NCBI GenBank assembly: GCA_947499505.1
Contig: CANMOQ010000001.1
Span: 1,036,037 to 1,100,036 of the forward strand
Origin: an uncultured Erythrobacter sp.
Lineage (GTDB): Bacteria; Pseudomonadota; Alphaproteobacteria; Sphingomonadales; Sphingomonadaceae
Reading direction: 5' to 3'
Length of the DNA: 64,000 bases
In this document: positions 16,077-24,759 of the stretch, piece after piece
How the letters are laid out: each line of letters opens with the position of its first letter
Position numbering within the stretch: position 1 is the first letter of the stretch
Notes under the pieces: model-generated
The model's database searches: none
Seen by the model: the letters and a program-made list of their open reading frames with translations, nothing else
What the model was told of the DNA's origin: nothing
Position numbers and translations under genes: made by a program

Positions 16077-16505
16077 TCAATTCCACAGCTGGAGGTTTTG
16101 GATCGCGGCGGGCAGCGATTCTTCCGGGTCCGTGCGCGAGAGGCTGCGCTCCGCAAGTTTCCAATTGTTGCCCACCGCGCCTTTGCGCCACAAATCCGTC
16201 AGCCAGAACTGGCCAGACCAATCGCGCGCGCCAATCCGCATTTCCAGATCGACCCCGGCGGCGAACCAGGCGCATTTGCCATGCTTGTTGATGATGACCT
16301 CGCGAAAGCGATAGGCGGAGCAGCCAAAGCGGCCCTCTGCGGCCTCCAGAAAGCTGGGCCGGTCGAGCAATTGCGATCGGTCCGCGCCGACGATCATCAT
16401 GAAATCGCGCCGCACAAGCTTGCGCAGATCGCGGTTGTCGCGCCGCATCCAGGCCCGCATAAAGCGGTGCTCCAGCGTCTCAATCGTGGCGGCAAAATCG
16501 GCCAT
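16077..16505 (-). CDS. NTF2-like (DUF4440/SnoaL-type) protein
   Basis: A 142-aa cytoplasmic protein with the NTF2-like cone fold pattern: an N-terminal helix ETLEHRFMRAWMRRDNRDLR, then RDFMMIVGADRS, an internal helix RPSFLEAAEGRF, and strands SGQFWLTDLWRK and NWKLAERSLSR. It lies 3 bp downstream of pgk and 7 bp upstream of the thioesterase, so it is co-transcribed. No catalytic residues can be assigned. Confidence 0.82.
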   Translation of the reverse strand: MADFAATIETLEHRFMRAWMRRDNRDLRKLVRRDFMMIVGADRSQLLDRPSFLEAAEGRFGCSAYRFREVIINKHGKCAWFAAGVDLEMRIGARDWSGQFWLTDLWRKGAVGNNWKLAERSLSRTDPEESLPAAIQNLQLWN

Positions 16506-16508
16506 GGT

Positions 16509-17711
16509 CTAAGCGCTCAGTGCCGCGACGCCGGGCAGGACTTTGCCTTCCATCCATTCGAGGAAAGCGCCGCCAGCGGTGGAGATATACGTCACTTCGC
16601 CCGTCACGCCCGCCTGCGCCAAGGCAGCAACGGTGTCGCCCCCGCCCGCGACCGAAATCAGTGAGCCTTCCTGCGTCAGCGCGGCGGCATGGCGAGCCAG
16701 CGCCATCGTCGCGGTGTCGAACGGTTCGGTCTCAAACGCGCCGAGCGGGCCGTTCCAAACCAAAGTGCGGCAGGTCTTGAGCACGTCGGCCAAAGCCTCG
16801 GTCGCGAGCGGGCCGATATCGAGGATCATTTCATCGCCTGCGACCTCGTGGACATTGCAGGTTCGAAGGCTCGCCGGATTGGCGGCAAACTCTTTGGCCA
16901 CCACGACGTCATAGGGCAGGTGCACCGTGCAGCCGGAATGGTCTGCCTCGTCCATGATTTTCGAGGCTGTCTCGATAAGATCATGTTCGGCCAGGCTTTT
17001 CCCGACATCCACTCCGCGCGCGGCAAGGAAGGTGTTGGCCATCCCGCCGCCGATGATGAGATGCTGAACCTTGCCGACGAGGTTTTGCAAAACGTCGAGT
17101 TTGGTGGAGACTTTCGCCCCGCCAACCACGGCGGCAACTGGAGTTTCCGGATTGCCGAGCGCGCTGTCGAGCGCGGTCAGTTCCCGCTCCATCGCGCGCC
17201 CTGCATAGGCGGGCAAATGTTGCGCGAGGCCTTCGGTTGTCGCATGAGCGCGGTGCGCGGCGCTAAACGCGTCATTGACGTAGAAATCGCCATGCGCCGC
17301 GATGCTTTGCGCGAAGTTCGGATCATTCGCCTCTTCACCGGGCCAAAAGCGGACATTGTCGAGCAGGCCGATATCGCCAGGGCGCAGGATGCCGATCGAT
17401 TGTTCCACCACCGGGCCAGCGACCTCTGGGATGAACATCAGTTCCTTGCCCAGCACGCCTTCAACATCGCCCACGACCATGCTGGTCGACAGCGCCGAAT
17501 GGCGCGCGCCGCCCGGACGCCCGAAATGCGCGAGCATCAGGACTTTCGCGCCCTTCTCGCTCAATTCCAACACGGTCGACTTTATCGCCTCAACCCGCGT
17601 CAGATCGCTGGCCGATCCGCCCTGCATCGGCAGGTTGAGGTCAACGCGGACGAGCGCAACCTTGCCAGCCAGGTCTGCGGGCAAATCATCGAGGGTTTTG
17701 AAGTTGGGCAT
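16509..17711 (-). CDS. pgk: Phosphoglycerate kinase
   Basis: Phosphoglycerate kinase (400 aa) converts 1,3-bisphosphoglycerate and ADP to 3-phosphoglycerate and ATP. Signature VALVRVDLNLPM is near residue 17, with HFGRPGG, GLLDNVRFWPGEEAND, VGGAKVSTKLDVLQNL and the C-terminal SVAGGGDTVAALAQAG loop. The length is typical. It follows gap in the tkt-gap-pgk order and is separated from it by an 84-bp gap filled by a palindromic repeat. Confidence 0.97.
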   Translation of the reverse strand: MPNFKTLDDLPADLAGKVALVRVDLNLPMQGGSASDLTRVEAIKSTVLELSEKGAKVLMLAHFGRPGGARHSALSTSMVVGDVEGVLGKELMFIPEVAGPVVEQSIGILRPGDIGLLDNVRFWPGEEANDPNFAQSIAAHGDFYVNDAFSAAHRAHATTEGLAQHLPAYAGRAMERELTALDSALGNPETPVAAVVGGAKVSTKLDVLQNLVGKVQHLIIGGGMANTFLAARGVDVGKSLAEHDLIETASKIMDEADHSGCTVHLPYDVVVAKEFAANPASLRTCNVHEVAGDEMILDIGPLATEALADVLKTCRTLVWNGPLGAFETEPFDTATMALARHAAALTQEGSLISVAGGGDTVAALAQAGVTGEVTYISTAGGAFLEWMEGKVLPGVAALSA

Positions 17712-17722
17712 TTGGAACTCCG

Positions 17723-17788
17723 CTCGTGCTGAGCCTGTCGAAGTACGATTGGCGGGCGTCCACCCTTCGACAAGCTCAGGATGAGCGC
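17723..17788. repeat. Inverted repeat in the gap-pgk spacer
   Basis: GCTGAGCCTGTCGAAG on the left is mirrored by CTTCGACAAGCTCAG on the right with one difference, around a spacer of about 25 bases. Palindromes with this CTTCGACAAGCTCAGG core are common interspersed repeats in alphaproteobacteria. As mRNA it would form a stable stem between the two cistrons. Confidence 0.75.
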
Positions 17789-17795
17789 AAGAGGA

Positions 17796-18803
17796 TTAAA
17801 GGAATTTCGCCATCACGCCGGCGGTGTCGATCATCCGGTTGGAGAAGCCCCATTCGTTGTCATACCATGATACGACACGGGCTAGCTTGCCCTCCATCAC
17901 GCTGGTTTCCAGGCTGTCCACGGTCGAACTGGCTGGGTGATGGTTGAAATCGCTGCTGACCAGCGGCTGATCGGTGTAATCGAGCACGCCCTTCATCGGG
18001 CCGTCTGCGGCGGCTTTCAGCGCCGCGTTCAGTTCCTCTGCGCTGGTGTCGCGGCCCGGTGTGAATACCAGGTCGACCAATGAGACGTTCGGCGTTGGCA
18101 CGCGGACGGACGACCCGTCGAGCTTGCCTGCCAGCTCTGGCAGCACCAAACCCACCGCGCGCGCCGCGCCGGTAGTGGTCGGGATCATGTTCTGCGCGCC
18201 GCCGCGAGCCCGGCGCATATCGCCGTGCATCTGGTCCAGCATGCGCTGATCATTGGTGTAGGAGTGGATCGTGGTCATGAAACCGCGCTCAATCCCGACC
18301 AGATCGTTCAGCACTTTTGCGACAGGCGAGAGGCAATTGGTGGTGCAGCTGGCGTTGGAGACGATCACATCGTCCGCGGTCAGCACATCGTGGTTCACCC
18401 CGTAAACGACGGTGGCGGAGACATTCTTCGCAGGCGCTGAGATCAGCACGCGCTTTGCGCCCGCTGTCAGATGCGGCTCGGCTGCTTCGTGGCTTTGAAA
18501 GAAGCCGGTGCATTCCAGCACAATGTCCACGCCCTGCGCGGCGTGCGGCAGGTTGCCCGGATCGCGCTCGCTCGTCACGGCAATGCTCTTGCCATTGACG
18601 ATGATTGCGCCGTCGCCGACCTCTACCGTACCGGGGAAGCGGCCATGCGTGCTGTCATATTGGAACAGCAGAGCGTTGGATTTGGTATCCGCCAGATCGT
18701 TGATCGAGACCAGCTCCAGATCGTGACCGCTGCGTTCCAGAATGGCGCGCGCCACAAGCCGCCCGATGCGACCAAAACCGTTGATTGCAACCTTCGTCGC
18801 CAT
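17796..18803 (-). CDS. gap: Type I glyceraldehyde-3-phosphate dehydrogenase
   Basis: GAPDH (335 aa). The Rossmann motif INGFGRIGRLVARAI is at the N-terminus. The catalytic SNASCTTNCLSP contains the active-site cysteine near residue 152, followed by TIHSYTNDQRMLDQ and TTTGAARAVGLVLPELAGKL. The C-terminal WYDNEWGFSNRM is conserved. It is placed 15 bp downstream of tkt and upstream of pgk. Cofactor preference cannot be decided with confidence. Confidence 0.97.
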   Translation of the reverse strand: MATKVAINGFGRIGRLVARAILERSGHDLELVSINDLADTKSNALLFQYDSTHGRFPGTVEVGDGAIIVNGKSIAVTSERDPGNLPHAAQGVDIVLECTGFFQSHEAAEPHLTAGAKRVLISAPAKNVSATVVYGVNHDVLTADDVIVSNASCTTNCLSPVAKVLNDLVGIERGFMTTIHSYTNDQRMLDQMHGDMRRARGGAQNMIPTTTGAARAVGLVLPELAGKLDGSSVRVPTPNVSLVDLVFTPGRDTSAEELNAALKAAADGPMKGVLDYTDQPLVSSDFNHHPASSTVDSLETSVMEGKLARVVSWYDNEWGFSNRMIDTAGVMAKFL

Positions 18804-18818
18804 GATAAGAACTCCTGC

Positions 18819-20810
18819 TTAACCGTTTAATTTGTTGTGAATTTGCGGAAGGATTGCTTCAGCGGTCAGGCCGAAATGCGCAAACAGATCCTTCGCCGGG
18901 GCAGAACCCCCGAACGTGTCGATACCGATGTTGAGCGCGTCTGCGCCAATGCCGGTGTATTTCTGCCAGCCAAAGGTTGTGCCCGCCTCGATTGAAACGC
19001 GCAGCACATCTTCGCCGGTCGCCAGAATGTCGGCGCGGTAGGCCTCGTCCTGCTCATCAAACAGTTCGGTGCAGACCATGGAGACGACATCAGTGCCAAT
19101 GCCCTGCGCCTCCAATTCTGCGGCGCATTCAGCCGCCACATGCACTTCCGATCCGGTGGCGTAGATCACAACCTTGCGGTCCGCGCCTGCGGCCTTCGTC
19201 CGGTATCCGCCGCGCGCCGACATATTCTCACCGACATCGGTCAGGCGCTGCTGAGGCAGACCTTGGCGGGTCAGCGCCAGAATGGTTGGGCGATCCCGCT
19301 GCTCCAGCGCGGTTTTCCAGCACTCAGCGGTCTCGACCGCATCGCATGGGCGCATCACCAGCACATTGGGCATCGCGCGCAGCGAGGCAACATGCTCGAT
19401 TGGCTGGTGCGTCGGTCCATCTTCGCCCAGCCCGATGCTGTCATGCGTCATCACATAGATCGCGCGGGTTTGCTGCAGAGCGGACAGGCGGATCGCACCG
19501 CGTGCATAGTCGGTGAACACCAGGAAGGTGCCGCCGTATGGGATCACGCCGCCATGCAGCGCCATGCCGTTCATCGCGGCGGCCATGCCGAACTCGCGAA
19601 TGCCGTAATAGACATAGCGGCCCGAATAATCGTCGGCCGTGAAGGCTTCGATCCCGCCCGCCTTGGTGTTGTTCGATCCGGTGAGATCGGCGCTGCCACC
19701 GATAGTGTCGGGCAAGACCGGATTGATCTCAGCCAGCGCCATTTCGCTCGCCTTGCGGGTCGCGACGCCGACAGGCTCTTTGATCAGGCCTTGGATATAG
19801 TCGTCGAGATCAAAGGTGCTCGGCAGGTCACCCGCCATGCGGCGCTCAAAATCTGCCTTATGCGCAGAAGCGTTAAGGCGGGTCTGCCAAGCGCCATGCG
19901 CCTCGCGGCCCATATCGGCGGTCGCCCGCCAATCGGCCAGGATCTCCGCAGGCACCGTGAATGGCTCATGCGGCCAGCCCAGCGCTTCGCGAGCACCGGC
20001 AATCTCGTCTGGCCCCAGCGGCGCGCCATGCGTTGCGGAGGTGCCCTGCTTGGTCGGGGCGCCCTTACCAATCACGGTTTTGCAAGCGACCAGCGATGGG
20101 CGGCCATCGGCCTCCGCCTCTGAGATCGCGCGTTCAATATCGGTAAAATCATGCCCGTCGCAGCTAACGACATGCCAGCCTGTCGCTTCATAGCGGGCCT
20201 TGATGTCTTCGCTGGTCGAGAGATCCGCCGATCCATCGATGGTGATGTTGTTATCGTCCCACAGCACAATCAATCGGCCGAGGTGAAGGTGCCCGGCAAG
20301 GCCAATCGCCTCATGGTTGATCCCTTCCATCAGGCAGCCATCGCCTGCAATCACCCAAGTGCGGTGATCGACCAGGTCATCGCCAAAGGTCGCGTTCAAA
20401 TGCCGCTCTGCCATCGCCATTCCAACAGCCATCGCCAGGCCTTGGCCCAGCGGCCCGGTGGTGCATTCCACGCCTTCGAGCAGGAAGTTTTCCGGGTGAC
20501 CAGCGCATGGGCTACCCAGCTGGCGGAAATTGCGAATGTCATCCATCGTCGGCGCAGCATAACCGGTGAGATGCAGCAGCGAATAGATCAGCATCGAGCC
20601 ATGGCCCGCGCTCAAGATGAAGCGATCACGGTCGGCCCAGTCGGGGCGTGCCGGGTCAAATTTCACGTGGCCCGAATAGAGGACGCTGGCGACGTCCGCC
20701 ATGCCCATTGGCATTCCCGGGTGGCCTGAATTGGCGGCCTGAACCGCATCCATCGAAAGGGCGCGAATGGCGTTCGCCATCTGCTGCAAGCGGGCGGGTT
20801 CAGTCGTCAT
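18819..20810 (-). CDS. tkt: Transketolase
   Basis: Transketolase (663 aa) transfers two-carbon units in the pentose phosphate pathway using thiamine diphosphate. The start MTTEPARLQQMANAIRALSM at 20810 fits the family; the frame is open 35 codons further up, but that extension is unlike the family. Landmarks are SGHPGMPMGMADVA, GHGSMLIYSLLH, the TPP-binding GDGCLMEGINHEA with downstream DDNNITIDG, and the C-terminal THDSIGLGEDGPTHQP. It is the first gene of the tkt-gap-pgk cluster and divergent from the zapA operon. Confidence 0.97.
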   Translation of the reverse strand: MTTEPARLQQMANAIRALSMDAVQAANSGHPGMPMGMADVASVLYSGHVKFDPARPDWADRDRFILSAGHGSMLIYSLLHLTGYAAPTMDDIRNFRQLGSPCAGHPENFLLEGVECTTGPLGQGLAMAVGMAMAERHLNATFGDDLVDHRTWVIAGDGCLMEGINHEAIGLAGHLHLGRLIVLWDDNNITIDGSADLSTSEDIKARYEATGWHVVSCDGHDFTDIERAISEAEADGRPSLVACKTVIGKGAPTKQGTSATHGAPLGPDEIAGAREALGWPHEPFTVPAEILADWRATADMGREAHGAWQTRLNASAHKADFERRMAGDLPSTFDLDDYIQGLIKEPVGVATRKASEMALAEINPVLPDTIGGSADLTGSNNTKAGGIEAFTADDYSGRYVYYGIREFGMAAAMNGMALHGGVIPYGGTFLVFTDYARGAIRLSALQQTRAIYVMTHDSIGLGEDGPTHQPIEHVASLRAMPNVLVMRPCDAVETAECWKTALEQRDRPTILALTRQGLPQQRLTDVGENMSARGGYRTKAAGADRKVVIYATGSEVHVAAECAAELEAQGIGTDVVSMVCTELFDEQDEAYRADILATGEDVLRVSIEAGTTFGWQKYTGIGADALNIGIDTFGGSAPAKDLFAHFGLTAEAILPQIHNKLNG

Positions 20811-21043
20811 GCTCGGGTGGGCTCCTGGTGCCAGCTGAATATGCATCCGAAGCGGCGCGATTGCGCAGCGATTCGGCGTTGGGGAAGCCTTTGCCGAGGC
20901 GCATAGGCAGGTCAAGCGCAGGGCCTACGCTACCCCCGCACAATCCACCCAGCCCGGTTTCTGCACGCTCCGCTCCCAACACTTATCAACAGCAATCACC
21001 AAGGCTTTGCAGCGCCTCATCTTTCTTGGTAAACGCTCGGCCC

Positions 21044-21280
21044 ATGAGTGAAGCACGAATTGATGAGGCGATTGGACGGATCGAAAATGCGCTTCGCCGT
21101 ATGGATGCGGCACGCACGGCCAATCCGCCAGCCCCCGCCCCGGACGATACGCCGGGCCAGGAAGAGGCCGCGAACTCGGCCCGCGTGATGGCGCTGGTCA
21201 ACAGTCACGAAAAACTGCGTGAGGAAGTGGCCGATACCCTTCGCGAATTGGACGGCGTGATTGCGGAGCTGGAAGAATGA
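21044..21280 (+). CDS. Small coiled-coil protein upstream of zapA
   Basis: A 78-aa acidic, helical protein (IDEAIGRIENALRRMDAART ... HEKLREEVADTLRELDGVIA). The ATG at 21044 is the natural start; a longer open frame upstream lacks support. Its stop overlaps the zapA ATG by 4 bp (ATGA), so the two are translationally coupled. A short coiled-coil gene in front of zapA is common in alphaproteobacteria and may take part in division, but I know of no assigned function. Confidence 0.8.
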   Translation: MSEARIDEAIGRIENALRRMDAARTANPPAPAPDDTPGQEEAANSARVMALVNSHEKLREEVADTLRELDGVIAELEE

Positions 21281-21780
21281 GTACCGTTACATTGCAAATC
21301 GGTGGCCGCTCCTATCAGGTCGCCTGTGCCGATGGTGAAGAGGCCCACATTGAAATGCTGGGCGGCATGATTGACGCCAAATTCAACGCCATGGGCAGCG
21401 CCAGGACCCCGCAAGACGCGCAGAACTTTCTGTTCGCATCACTAATGCTGGCGGATGAAGTGCATGAGGCCAGCGGCAAGAGCGGCACGCCCGCTGCGCC
21501 AGCCCCAAGCGTTGATGAAACCGCCAATGCTGAGAATGCGGCGGAACTGGAGGAACTTCGCTCGGCACAATCGAGCCTCAACGACGAGCTGGAAAGCTTG
21601 AGCAAAGAGCTTCAATCCGCCCGCGAGGAAGCAAAGTCGCTTTCCGAACAACTGAAAGAGGCGAAAGAAGCCGCCGATCAGCGCGATATGTTTGGCGAAG
21701 ACGTAATCGCTGGCCGCCTGGAAGAACTGGCCGCCAAGGCGGAGAGCTTTGCCGAGGCGTTGGAAGGCTCCGCAGCCTAA
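21277..21780 (+). CDS. zapA: Cell division protein ZapA
   Basis: ZapA (167 aa) promotes FtsZ filament bundling at the division site. The N-terminal ZapA domain (VTLQIGGRSYQVACADGEEA, then HIEMLGGMIDAKF) is followed by a longer than usual C-terminal coiled coil (LEELRSAQSSLNDELESLSK and following Lys/Glu heptads), about 60 residues more than enterobacterial ZapA. It is coupled to the upstream small gene by ATGA and followed by 6S RNA, a classical order. Confidence 0.92.
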   Translation: MSTVTLQIGGRSYQVACADGEEAHIEMLGGMIDAKFNAMGSARTPQDAQNFLFASLMLADEVHEASGKSGTPAAPAPSVDETANAENAAELEELRSAQSSLNDELESLSKELQSAREEAKSLSEQLKEAKEAADQRDMFGEDVIAGRLEELAAKAESFAEALEGSAA

Positions 21781-21839
21781 GGTACTCCGCGCTTTACATA
21801 CATTTCGCTTGAGCATGGGCCTTGCGCACCCTAATTAGA

Positions 21840-21981
21840 AGGTGGCGGGGCTGCCCGGCGCGAGCCGACTGAATATCCCTGAGGCTATAAGCAATCCATC
21901 GGGAGCTGTCCCTGCCTGAGTTTATGGGCCACTGCGTTCTTCGGAATGGAACCTGGGAACTTGGGCATACGGCGCCCACCT
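21840..21981 (+). ncRNA. ssrS: 6S RNA
   Basis: The interval between zapA and 5-formyl-THF cyclo-ligase is the conserved site of 6S RNA. A closing stem pairs AGGTGGCG (from 21840) with CGCCCACCT (ending 21981), with an internal long imperfect hairpin (GGGCTGCCC ... GGGCATACGGC) and a central unpaired region, the open-promoter-like shape that binds the sigma-70 holoenzyme. The hairpin TGACG-TTTTCG-CGTCA (21981-21996) directly after could terminate it. Exact ends are estimated. Confidence 0.85.
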
Positions 21982-22050
21982 GACGTTTTCGCGTCAGAGG
22001 ATTTCTCCTGGTCCGGCCCATGGTGGTCCCGTCACTTTATTTTGGCCTCA

Positions 22051-22198
22051 AGCGCCGGCGTTCGGATGTCCTCCCGTCGGTCGTTCAGCTGCGCTTCCCG
22101 CTCACTTGGCTTTCCTCGCTCATGCGACCTTACGGCCGCATCGCTGCGGGCGGCCGGTAGGCCTTGCGGACCTTCGGCCCGACTTATTCTAGGCCACT
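22051..22198 (-). repeat. Four-hairpin repeat, copy F
   Basis: On the minus strand: GTGGCCTAGAATAAGTCGG; hairpin 1 GGCC-GAA-GGTC (wobble); CGCAAG; hairpin 2 GGCC-TACC-GGCC; CGCCCGCAGCGA; hairpin 3 TGCGGCC-GTAA-GGTCGCA (one G-T wobble); TGAGCGAGGAAAGCCAAG; then a module with AGCTGAACGACCGACG shared with copy G. It is back to back with copy E. Confidence 0.8.
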
Positions 22199-22310
22199 GG
22201 CTTGGTCGCGGAGCTCGGTCGCAACAGCGACCGCAAGGGCGCACGCCCGTCCGCAGCGACGCGATCTTTGATCGCATGAGCGAGGATATCGCACCTGCGG
22301 ATGCAGGTGC
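22197..22310 (+). repeat. Four-hairpin repeat, copy E
   Basis: Starts CTGGCTTGGTCGCGGAGC. Hairpin 1 CGGTCGC-AACA-GCGACCG; CAAG; hairpin 2 GGGC-GCAC-GCCC; CCGCAGCGA; hairpin 3 GCGATC-TTT-GATCGC; ATGAGCGAGGATATCGC; hairpin 4 CACCTGC-GGAT-GCAGGTG. It lies between 6S RNA and the cyclo-ligase gene, 13-14 kb from the main cluster, with hairpin sequences different from copies A-D except hairpin 3, shared with D. Confidence 0.88.
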
Positions 22311-22369
22311 ACGAAACAAACAAACTCCTGCTTGCGGCCATGTGGGCCAAGCCTTACCTAATCCACCAG

Positions 22370-22945
22370 ATGGTCACCCAATCAAAACCAGAACTGCGCA
22401 AGGCGCTCCGCACGGCGCGCCGCGAGCATGTGCTCGCCCAGCCGGAGGCGATCAAGGCGCTGTTGTTCAGCCGCCCGCCCGGCGCGCTGCTCTCGCGGAT
22501 CAGCGAAACAGCGAGCATTGGCCTCTACGCCGCCAGCGCGGATGAAGCCCCGGCAGCGGGCTATGCCAAGTTCTTCCACGAGCAGGGCCGCTCGATCGCC
22601 CTGCCCCGGTTTGACGGGCGGGACAGCGCGATGACCTTCGCGAGGTACGTTGATCCCTATATCGATGACCTGCTGGAGGACGGCCCATTCGGCGTGGCTC
22701 AACCGCGCGCAGATGCAGCGCCCATAATCCCAGATGTCGTGTTCGTCCCGCTGATCGGTTTTACCGAGAATGGCGAGCGCCTGGGCCAAGGCGGCGGGCA
22801 TTATGATCGCTGGCTGTCGGAACATCCGGGCCGCTTGGCCATTGGGCTGGCATGGGATGTCCAGCTGTGTGAGGCCTTGCCGGTCGAGCCGCATGACATG
22901 ACCCTCGATGCGATCATCACGCCCACTCGAGCCTACGGATTATAA
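22370..22945 (+). CDS. 5-formyltetrahydrofolate cyclo-ligase
   Basis: A 191-aa enzyme that converts 5-formyl-THF to 5,10-methenyl-THF with ATP. The start MVTQSKPELRKALRTARR at 22370 matches the family; the frame is open upstream only into the repeat. Landmarks are FVPLIGFTENGERLGQGGGH with YDRWL following, the conserved GxRLGxGGGYYDR motif here as GERLGQGGGHYDR, and the C-terminal LDAIITPTRAYGL. The gene order zapA-6S RNA-cyclo-ligase is conserved in proteobacteria (ygfA/fau in enterics). DUF2842 follows 4 bp later. Confidence 0.93.
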   Translation: MVTQSKPELRKALRTARREHVLAQPEAIKALLFSRPPGALLSRISETASIGLYAASADEAPAAGYAKFFHEQGRSIALPRFDGRDSAMTFARYVDPYIDDLLEDGPFGVAQPRADAAPIIPDVVFVPLIGFTENGERLGQGGGHYDRWLSEHPGRLAIGLAWDVQLCEALPVEPHDMTLDAIITPTRAYGL

Positions 22946-22949
22946 GACG

Positions 22950-23186
22950 ATGCGCGAAGAACCAACCTGGCGAATTCCAGCGGGCATTATCGGCCTGTTT
23001 ATCGCGCTGATCGCCTACGGCTTTGTGATCGCCCATTTCGCGCCGACCACGATCAGCACCTGGCCCGGATGGGTCCAGACAATCGTCTACATTTTCCTCG
23101 GCGTCGTCTGGTTGCTGCCGCTCAAACGCTTTCTGATCTGGATGGAAACCGGCAGCTGGAGCCCGCCTCCACCCCCACAGGATTAA
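22950..23186 (+). CDS. DUF2842 membrane protein
   Basis: A 78-aa inner-membrane protein with two predicted transmembrane segments (GIIGLFIALIAYGFVIAHF and TIVYIFLGVVWLLPLKRFLI) and a Pro-rich tail. It fits the alphaproteobacterial DUF2842 family and sits 4 bp after the cyclo-ligase, so it is co-transcribed. Function unknown. It overlaps the convergent S41 peptidase gene by 4 bp. Confidence 0.85.
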   Translation: MREEPTWRIPAGIIGLFIALIAYGFVIAHFAPTTISTWPGWVQTIVYIFLGVVWLLPLKRFLIWMETGSWSPPPPPQD

Positions 23187-24679
23187 GATTGCCCGATCAG
23201 ATCCAGCGCCGCCTCCATCGCTGGATCGCGGCCCGCCCGGTATGCCTCCACCGTCATCGGCGCAGTGATCTGAGGCGTGATGCCCAGCCCTCTTTCAAAG
23301 CTCTTCACGTTGTTCTTCACATGAAAGAATGGGAGGCGCATGCGCACCCCGCTATGCGGCAGAGTCAGTGTGAATTGCAGACCAGCGGTTGGCCCTTCTT
23401 TGCTGCCGCCAGTCTTCTCTCCGACGGTGGTCGCACGGCCAATCTCTGTCAGCGCGGTGATGATATTGGTGCTGCCAGAGGAATTGCCGTTGCTGGTCAA
23501 GACGATCAGCCTGCCGCCAAAAGCGAAGTCTGCCGGTTGGAGCGGGTTTAGCTCTTCCGCAACGAAGCTCTTCAGCGAATAGCGGCCATCCTTTGTTTCG
23601 CTAAACCCCATCGGATCAGGGTTGAGCGCGCGCCGATCCCATGTCTGCAAATAAGGACGAATTCCATCTAGATCGAGCGTGTTCGCGATCAACGCTTTGC
23701 GTGGGGTGAAAGACTGCGTCACCAAATTGGAAAGCAAGCCAAAGCTGGCGTCGGTCGAGCCGCCGCCATTGCGGCGCAGATCAAGGATCAGCGTATTGCG
23801 TCCTTCAGCCTCAATCGCTTCAAAAACGGGATCATAAATGCTGCTAGGCTCCACCGGGTCACGGTAGTTCACGAACGTATCGACGCGGAGATAGGCCGCA
23901 TCTTCGCCAATCCGTTCTAGGGTCAACGCGTCTTTGAAATTGGCTCCCGAAGCATCTCCCATCGCGGACCATGAAGCAAAATCGACCCGGGGCACCTCGA
24001 GCAGACGCACCGTGCCATCGGCACCGCGCACTTCAAGCGCCGCGACCTCCGGTACATCGCGCATCAACGCACCGAAGTGATCCACCGCACCGCCCATGAA
24101 TTCGAGTGATTGACCAATTCCGCCAGCGCGCGACCATTCGGTAAAGCCATCGACCGGCACGTAAGGCAGAACCTCGGCCATCACCTCCGCCATCGCGCGG
24201 CCATCCATGCTGATGATCTCGTCGCCAAAGTTCAGTCCCGTGCCCTCGCCCGGCGTTTGGATGATCGCGCGGCCTTCGAGCACTTCCCAGCGCATTGGCA
24301 GGTAAAGCGGTTGACCTTTGCGAGCATCGCGCAGGCTGCGCGGCAATTCCGCCTTGGTATGGTCACAGCGGACGGCCACCAGCGCGAGTTCAGATGCGAG
24401 GTAAAACTCTGGCAGACTCATGCCCCCTTGCGCCTCGGCCTGATCAATGATCGCTTGCCACTTGGCATCCATCTCTACTTCTGTTGCGTAGCGAGTGTAG
24501 CCGGGGTGGACGCGCTCAAACGCTTCCTTCGCCAACGCCACATCAGCGCGCACCTGAGCAGGTGTCATCACCGCATCAGCGGCCAATGGCGGCGGCTTGA
24601 CGGGGCTTTCCTGCGCGTCCGCATCGCAGGCGGACACCATCAGCAGGCTGGCGGCAAACAGGGATTGGATCAATTTCAT
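23183..24679 (-). CDS. S41 family peptidase, lipoprotein
   Basis: A 498-aa C-terminal-processing-peptidase-like (S41) protein. The start MKLIQSLFAASLLMVSAC is chosen because AAGGAG lies 9 nt before it; an ATG three codons upstream abuts the same site. The lipobox LMVSAC suggests lipidation and envelope location. The S41 core shows LILDLRRNGGGSTDASFG, then VLTSNGNSSGSTNIITAL with the likely nucleophilic Ser, and VGEKTGGSKEGP with the basic partner. A PDZ-like segment (GLNFGDEIISMDGRAM) precedes it. It lies 80 bp downstream of a membrane AraC regulator on the same strand. Confidence 0.88.
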   Translation of the reverse strand: MKLIQSLFAASLLMVSACDADAQESPVKPPPLAADAVMTPAQVRADVALAKEAFERVHPGYTRYATEVEMDAKWQAIIDQAEAQGGMSLPEFYLASELALVAVRCDHTKAELPRSLRDARKGQPLYLPMRWEVLEGRAIIQTPGEGTGLNFGDEIISMDGRAMAEVMAEVLPYVPVDGFTEWSRAGGIGQSLEFMGGAVDHFGALMRDVPEVAALEVRGADGTVRLLEVPRVDFASWSAMGDASGANFKDALTLERIGEDAAYLRVDTFVNYRDPVEPSSIYDPVFEAIEAEGRNTLILDLRRNGGGSTDASFGLLSNLVTQSFTPRKALIANTLDLDGIRPYLQTWDRRALNPDPMGFSETKDGRYSLKSFVAEELNPLQPADFAFGGRLIVLTSNGNSSGSTNIITALTEIGRATTVGEKTGGSKEGPTAGLQFTLTLPHSGVRMRLPFFHVKNNVKSFERGLGITPQITAPMTVEAYRAGRDPAMEAALDLIGQS

Positions 24680-24759
24680 CGTGTGCATCTCCTTGTTGGA
24701 GAGCGCATTAGGCAGGCCCGCCTTGGCTGTCGGTGCAAATGCCCGTTTAACTGAACTTT

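Noticed and set aside
16689..17732. 347-codon plus-strand frame opposite pgk
   Set aside because: It is antisense to an intact, highly conserved pgk and has a Arg/His-rich translation typical of GC-rich shadow frames.
19140..20123. 327-codon plus-strand frame opposite tkt
   Set aside because: Antisense shadow of a conserved gene without its own ribosome binding site or family resemblance.
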